A stretch of 33,769 nt of DNA, from positions 1 through 33,769 of the forward strand of contig NZ_JOIX01000120.1 of the NCBI RefSeq assembly GCF_000720175.1, written 5' to 3'. The position numbers and the translations under genes were made by a program. Numbering within the stretch: the stretch's first letter is position 1; each line of letters starts with the position of its first letter. Positions 31,639 through 33,769 of this stretch are shown here, piece by piece. The notes beneath the pieces are model-generated. The model was given only the letters and a program-made list of their open reading frames with translations, was not told the origin of the DNA and ran no database searches. Source of the stretch: Streptomyces sp. NRRL S-337 (GTDB lineage: Bacteria > Actinomycetota > Actinomycetes > Streptomycetales > Streptomycetaceae).

Positions 31639-32877
31639 GTGACCGCCAGCTCCCCCGCCGCCCTCGGCCGGCCGCACCGACTCGATCTGCTCATCGCGGG
31701 CGGCGGGCTGCTCGGCGGACTGCTGCTGTGGGCGATGAACCTGCACGGCGGACCACCGCAACTGGGACTGCCGCCCTCGCTCACCCTCCTCTCGCTCACC
31801 GCGATGTCCGGCGCGGAACTGCTGCGCCGGACCGCTCCGATGACGGCCCTGGGCATCGCGGTGCCCGCCCTGGCGCTGGATATCTGCGCCGGCACGCTCA
31901 TCGCCACCGTCCTGATGTTCACCGACGTCGTCTACGCCGCGGTGCTCTACGGCCCGGCCGCCGCGGCCCGCCGGATCCCGCTGCACTCGGTGCTGGGCAC
32001 GGTGGTGGCGGCCGTCGCGCTGACCGCGGCGTGGCCGGACCCGCAGGTCGTGATGGTCGTCATCGGCATCGCGGTGATCACCGTCGCACCGGCCTGGACC
32101 GGCCTGATCATCCGCAACCACCGCGACGCCGCCGAGTCCGCCCGGCTGCGCGCCGAGCAGACCGCGCTGCTGGCGGAGATGGACCGCACCCAGGCGGTGG
32201 CGGGTGAACGCGCGCGGATGGCCCGGGAACTCCACGACATGGTCGCCAACCACCTGTCCGCGATCGCGATCCACGCCACCGCCGCCCAGTCCATCGACGA
32301 CCCGTCCGCGACCCGCGAGGCGCTCGGCGTCATCCGGGAGAACAGCGTGCAGGGTCTGTCCGAAATGCGCCGGCTGATCGGCCTGTTGCGCGATCCGAAG
32401 GCCACCGCCGAGTACGCCGAGGAGCCGGCCGCCACCCCCACCCTCGACGGGCTGGACGCGCTGATCGCCCAGGCCCGCACGAACGGCGCGAGCAGCGGGC
32501 TGACCTTCGTCCTGGACGACGCCCGCCACCCGGACGGCACCGGGCCCGGGCCCCGTACCGCCGCCCCGTTCGAGCTGGCGGTCTACCGCATCGTCCAGGA
32601 GTCCCTGACCAACGCGCTCAAGCACGCCGCGCCCGGCGAGGTCCGGGTGCGGATCGCCCACGACCGCAGCGGGGCGCTCACCGTCACCGTCCGCAGCCCG
32701 TTCGCCGACCGGCCCGGCCCCCGGGCCCCGGGGTCGGGCACCGGCCTGGTCGGGATGCGCGAGCGGACCGCCCTGCTGGGCGGGGCATTCGAGGCCGGCC
32801 CGGTAAGCGGGCCGGCCGGCAGAGTCTGGCTGGTGCGGGCAGCGCTGCCCGCGGCCGAGGAGGAAGAGCAACGATGA
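31639..32877 (+). CDS. NarL-type sensor histidine kinase
   Basis: This is a 412-residue kinase from the GTG at 31639; the frame also allows GTG at 31600 (425 residues). I prefer 31639 because TTTGAT lies 6 bp upstream and no start has a properly spaced Shine-Dalgarno. The N-terminal half has four to five membrane helices (about 17-32, 44-60, 72-106, 116-131, 137-157) with little extracellular sequence, so it may sense a membrane signal. A coiled linker leads to the HisKA_3 site RMARELHDMVANHL (H199) and a HATPase with QESLTNALKHA, then GTGLVGMRERTALLGG. The stop overlaps the regulator start by 4 bp. Confidence 0.9.
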   Translation: MTASSPAALGRPHRLDLLIAGGGLLGGLLLWAMNLHGGPPQLGLPPSLTLLSLTAMSGAELLRRTAPMTALGIAVPALALDICAGTLIATVLMFTDVVYAAVLYGPAAAARRIPLHSVLGTVVAAVALTAAWPDPQVVMVVIGIAVITVAPAWTGLIIRNHRDAAESARLRAEQTALLAEMDRTQAVAGERARMARELHDMVANHLSAIAIHATAAQSIDDPSATREALGVIRENSVQGLSEMRRLIGLLRDPKATAEYAEEPAATPTLDGLDALIAQARTNGASSGLTFVLDDARHPDGTGPGPRTAAPFELAVYRIVQESLTNALKHAAPGEVRVRIAHDRSGALTVTVRSPFADRPGPRAPGSGTGLVGMRERTALLGGAFEAGPVSGPAGRVWLVRAALPAAEEEEQR

Positions 32878-33563
32878 CAGGCGCCGACGCGCAGCCGATC
32901 CGGGTTCTCGTCGCCGAGGACCAGTCCGCCGTACGGGCCGGGCTGGTCCTCATCCTGCGCTCCGCCCCCGACATCGAGGTCGTCGGGGAGGCGGAGGACG
33001 GTGAGGAGGCGGTCCGGCTGGCCAGGGAGCTGCGGCCCGACCTCGTCCTGATGGACATTCAGATGCCGCGGCTGGACGGCGTCTCCGCCACCCGTCAGGT
33101 GGTCGCCGAGAAGCTGGCGGACGTCCTGGTGCTGACCACCTTCGACCTGGACGAGTACGTCTTCGGGGCGCTGCGGGCGGGCGCGGCCGGCTTCCTGCTC
33201 AAGGACAGCGATGCGGCCGCGCTCCTGACCGCGGTGCGCACGGTGGCGTCCGGCGAGGGCCTGATCGCCCCCGCGGTCACCCGGCGGCTGATCGCGGAAT
33301 TCGCCAGCCCCCGTACGGCCGCACGGGCGGCACGGGACGCGGACGCCCCCGACCCGGCGGTCCTGGACGCACTGACGCCGCGCGAACGCGAGGTACTGGG
33401 CTGTCTGGGCCGCGGCCTCTCCAACGCCGACATCGCCTTACGGCTGGCCATGGCCGAGGCCACCGTCAAGACCCACGTCAGCCGCCTGCTGGCCAAACTC
33501 GACCTCCGCAGCCGGGTCCAAGCGGCGGTACTGGCCCAGGAGTTGGGAGTCGACGGACCATAG
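32874..33563 (+). CDS. NarL/LuxR family response regulator with a TTA codon
   Basis: This is a 229-residue regulator. The receiver has E15-D16, phospho-acceptor D61 (LVLMDIQMPRLDG), T88/T89 and K110 (FLLKDSD). The LuxR-type HTH (about residues 165-225) reads LTPREREVLGCLGRGLSNADIALRLAMAEATVKTHVSRLLAKL. Codon 189 (33438-33440), a Leu inside the HTH, is TTA, the codon read by the bldA tRNA in Streptomyces; I saw no other in-frame TTA in the window. Translation should therefore depend on bldA and be delayed to later growth. The ATG overlaps the kinase stop by 4 bp (ATGA). Confidence 0.95.
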   Translation: MTGADAQPIRVLVAEDQSAVRAGLVLILRSAPDIEVVGEAEDGEEAVRLARELRPDLVLMDIQMPRLDGVSATRQVVAEKLADVLVLTTFDLDEYVFGALRAGAAGFLLKDSDAAALLTAVRTVASGEGLIAPAVTRRLIAEFASPRTAARAARDADAPDPAVLDALTPREREVLGCLGRGLSNADIALRLAMAEATVKTHVSRLLAKLDLRSRVQAAVLAQELGVDGP

Positions 33564-33769
33564 AGAACGCTTCCCCGAGAACGCTTCCCCGGCCCCACGG
33601 AATACCCTCCCCCACCCACGCGTTGTGGCCCCGCAGGGGGCCCGCGCGACCCTTAGGGGATCTGTTCGACCCCGCCCTAGTACTGCAACCGCATGTGGTG
33701 TGACCGTGTGGGCTGGGGCTCGTTGGTGTGACTGTGTGAGAAGTCGCTGACGGTTGAGCAGATCGAGTC
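33564..33769. other. Right-edge intergenic sequence with short repeats, possible IS edge
   Basis: No complete gene is seen. GAGAACGCTTCCCC is repeated in exact tandem at 33563-33576 and 33577-33590, starting at the last base of the response regulator stop. TGGTGTGAC-GTGTG occurs at 33696 and 33724 (28 bp apart, one difference). The final bases can be read as SLTVEQIES in an open frame without an ATG or GTG start, which could be the beginning of a transposase-type gene cut by the window edge. This is a guess from style and position only. Confidence 0.3.

Overview
The window reads as chromosomal DNA of a Streptomyces species. It is very GC-rich, codons end almost always in G or C, many starts are GTG, and adjacent genes often overlap by 4 bp. 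It also carries the scy-filP pair (Streptomyces cytoskeletal and polarity proteins), a nucS mismatch-repair gene and a conserved Streptomyces gene of the SCO5389 family. From memory, the gene order matches the conserved core around SCO5378-SCO5410 of S. coelicolor. I see no tRNA, rRNA, CRISPR array, prophage or plasmid function.

Layout. (1) 1-1002: one arm of a dispersed palindromic repeat, then a small minus-strand operon (DUF3817 membrane protein, thiamine-binding-like protein). (2) 1003-3488: a block of repeats with periods of 11, 22 or 33 bp, then three overlapping AIM24-family genes. (3) 3570-6966: a MarR regulator with a likely leaderless promoter, an OmpR-type two-component system on the minus strand, and a divergent secreted PepSY protein with a direct-repeat operator between them. 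(4) 7023-9843: meaB, an acetyl-CoA acetyltransferase and methylmalonyl-CoA epimerase. (5) 10054-15368: scy (1420-residue coiled coil) and filP. (6) 15515-20352: two paralogous ABC-2 transporter cassettes separated by a complete 420-bp imperfect palindrome of the same family as the repeat at the left edge. (7) 20385-23359: a small zinc-motif protein, an LLM-family oxidoreductase, an SCO5389-family protein and nucS. (8) 23450-27741: a large membrane-anchored ATPase with a Thr/Pro-rich tail, a STAS protein and 3-hydroxybutyryl-CoA dehydrogenase. (9) 27906-30761: TetR regulator, a divergent Drr-like ABC exporter and a PduO-type cobalamin adenosyltransferase. (10) 30873-33563: a membrane protein and a NarL-type two-component system whose response regulator has an in-frame TTA codon. 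The last 200 bp contain short repeats and perhaps the edge of an insertion sequence.

How it fits together. MeaB, the epimerase, the adenosyltransferase, the thiolase and the 3-hydroxybutyryl-CoA dehydrogenase point to acyl-CoA and methylmalonyl-CoA/B12 metabolism; the mutase itself is not in the window. Scy and FilP organise tip growth with DivIVA. The rest is signalling, export and genome maintenance. Most convergent junctions carry a perfect GC-rich hairpin, and several genes have a TANNNT hexamer 6-8 bp before the start codon with no Shine-Dalgarno sequence, which suggests leaderless mRNAs.

The least explained items are the palindromic repeat family, the 11-bp-phased repeats before the AIM24 operon, the four GTM[MI]LQAQ motifs in one permease, and the ATPase with Arg in place of the Walker A Lys. 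All were found by reading alone; no search or folding program was run.
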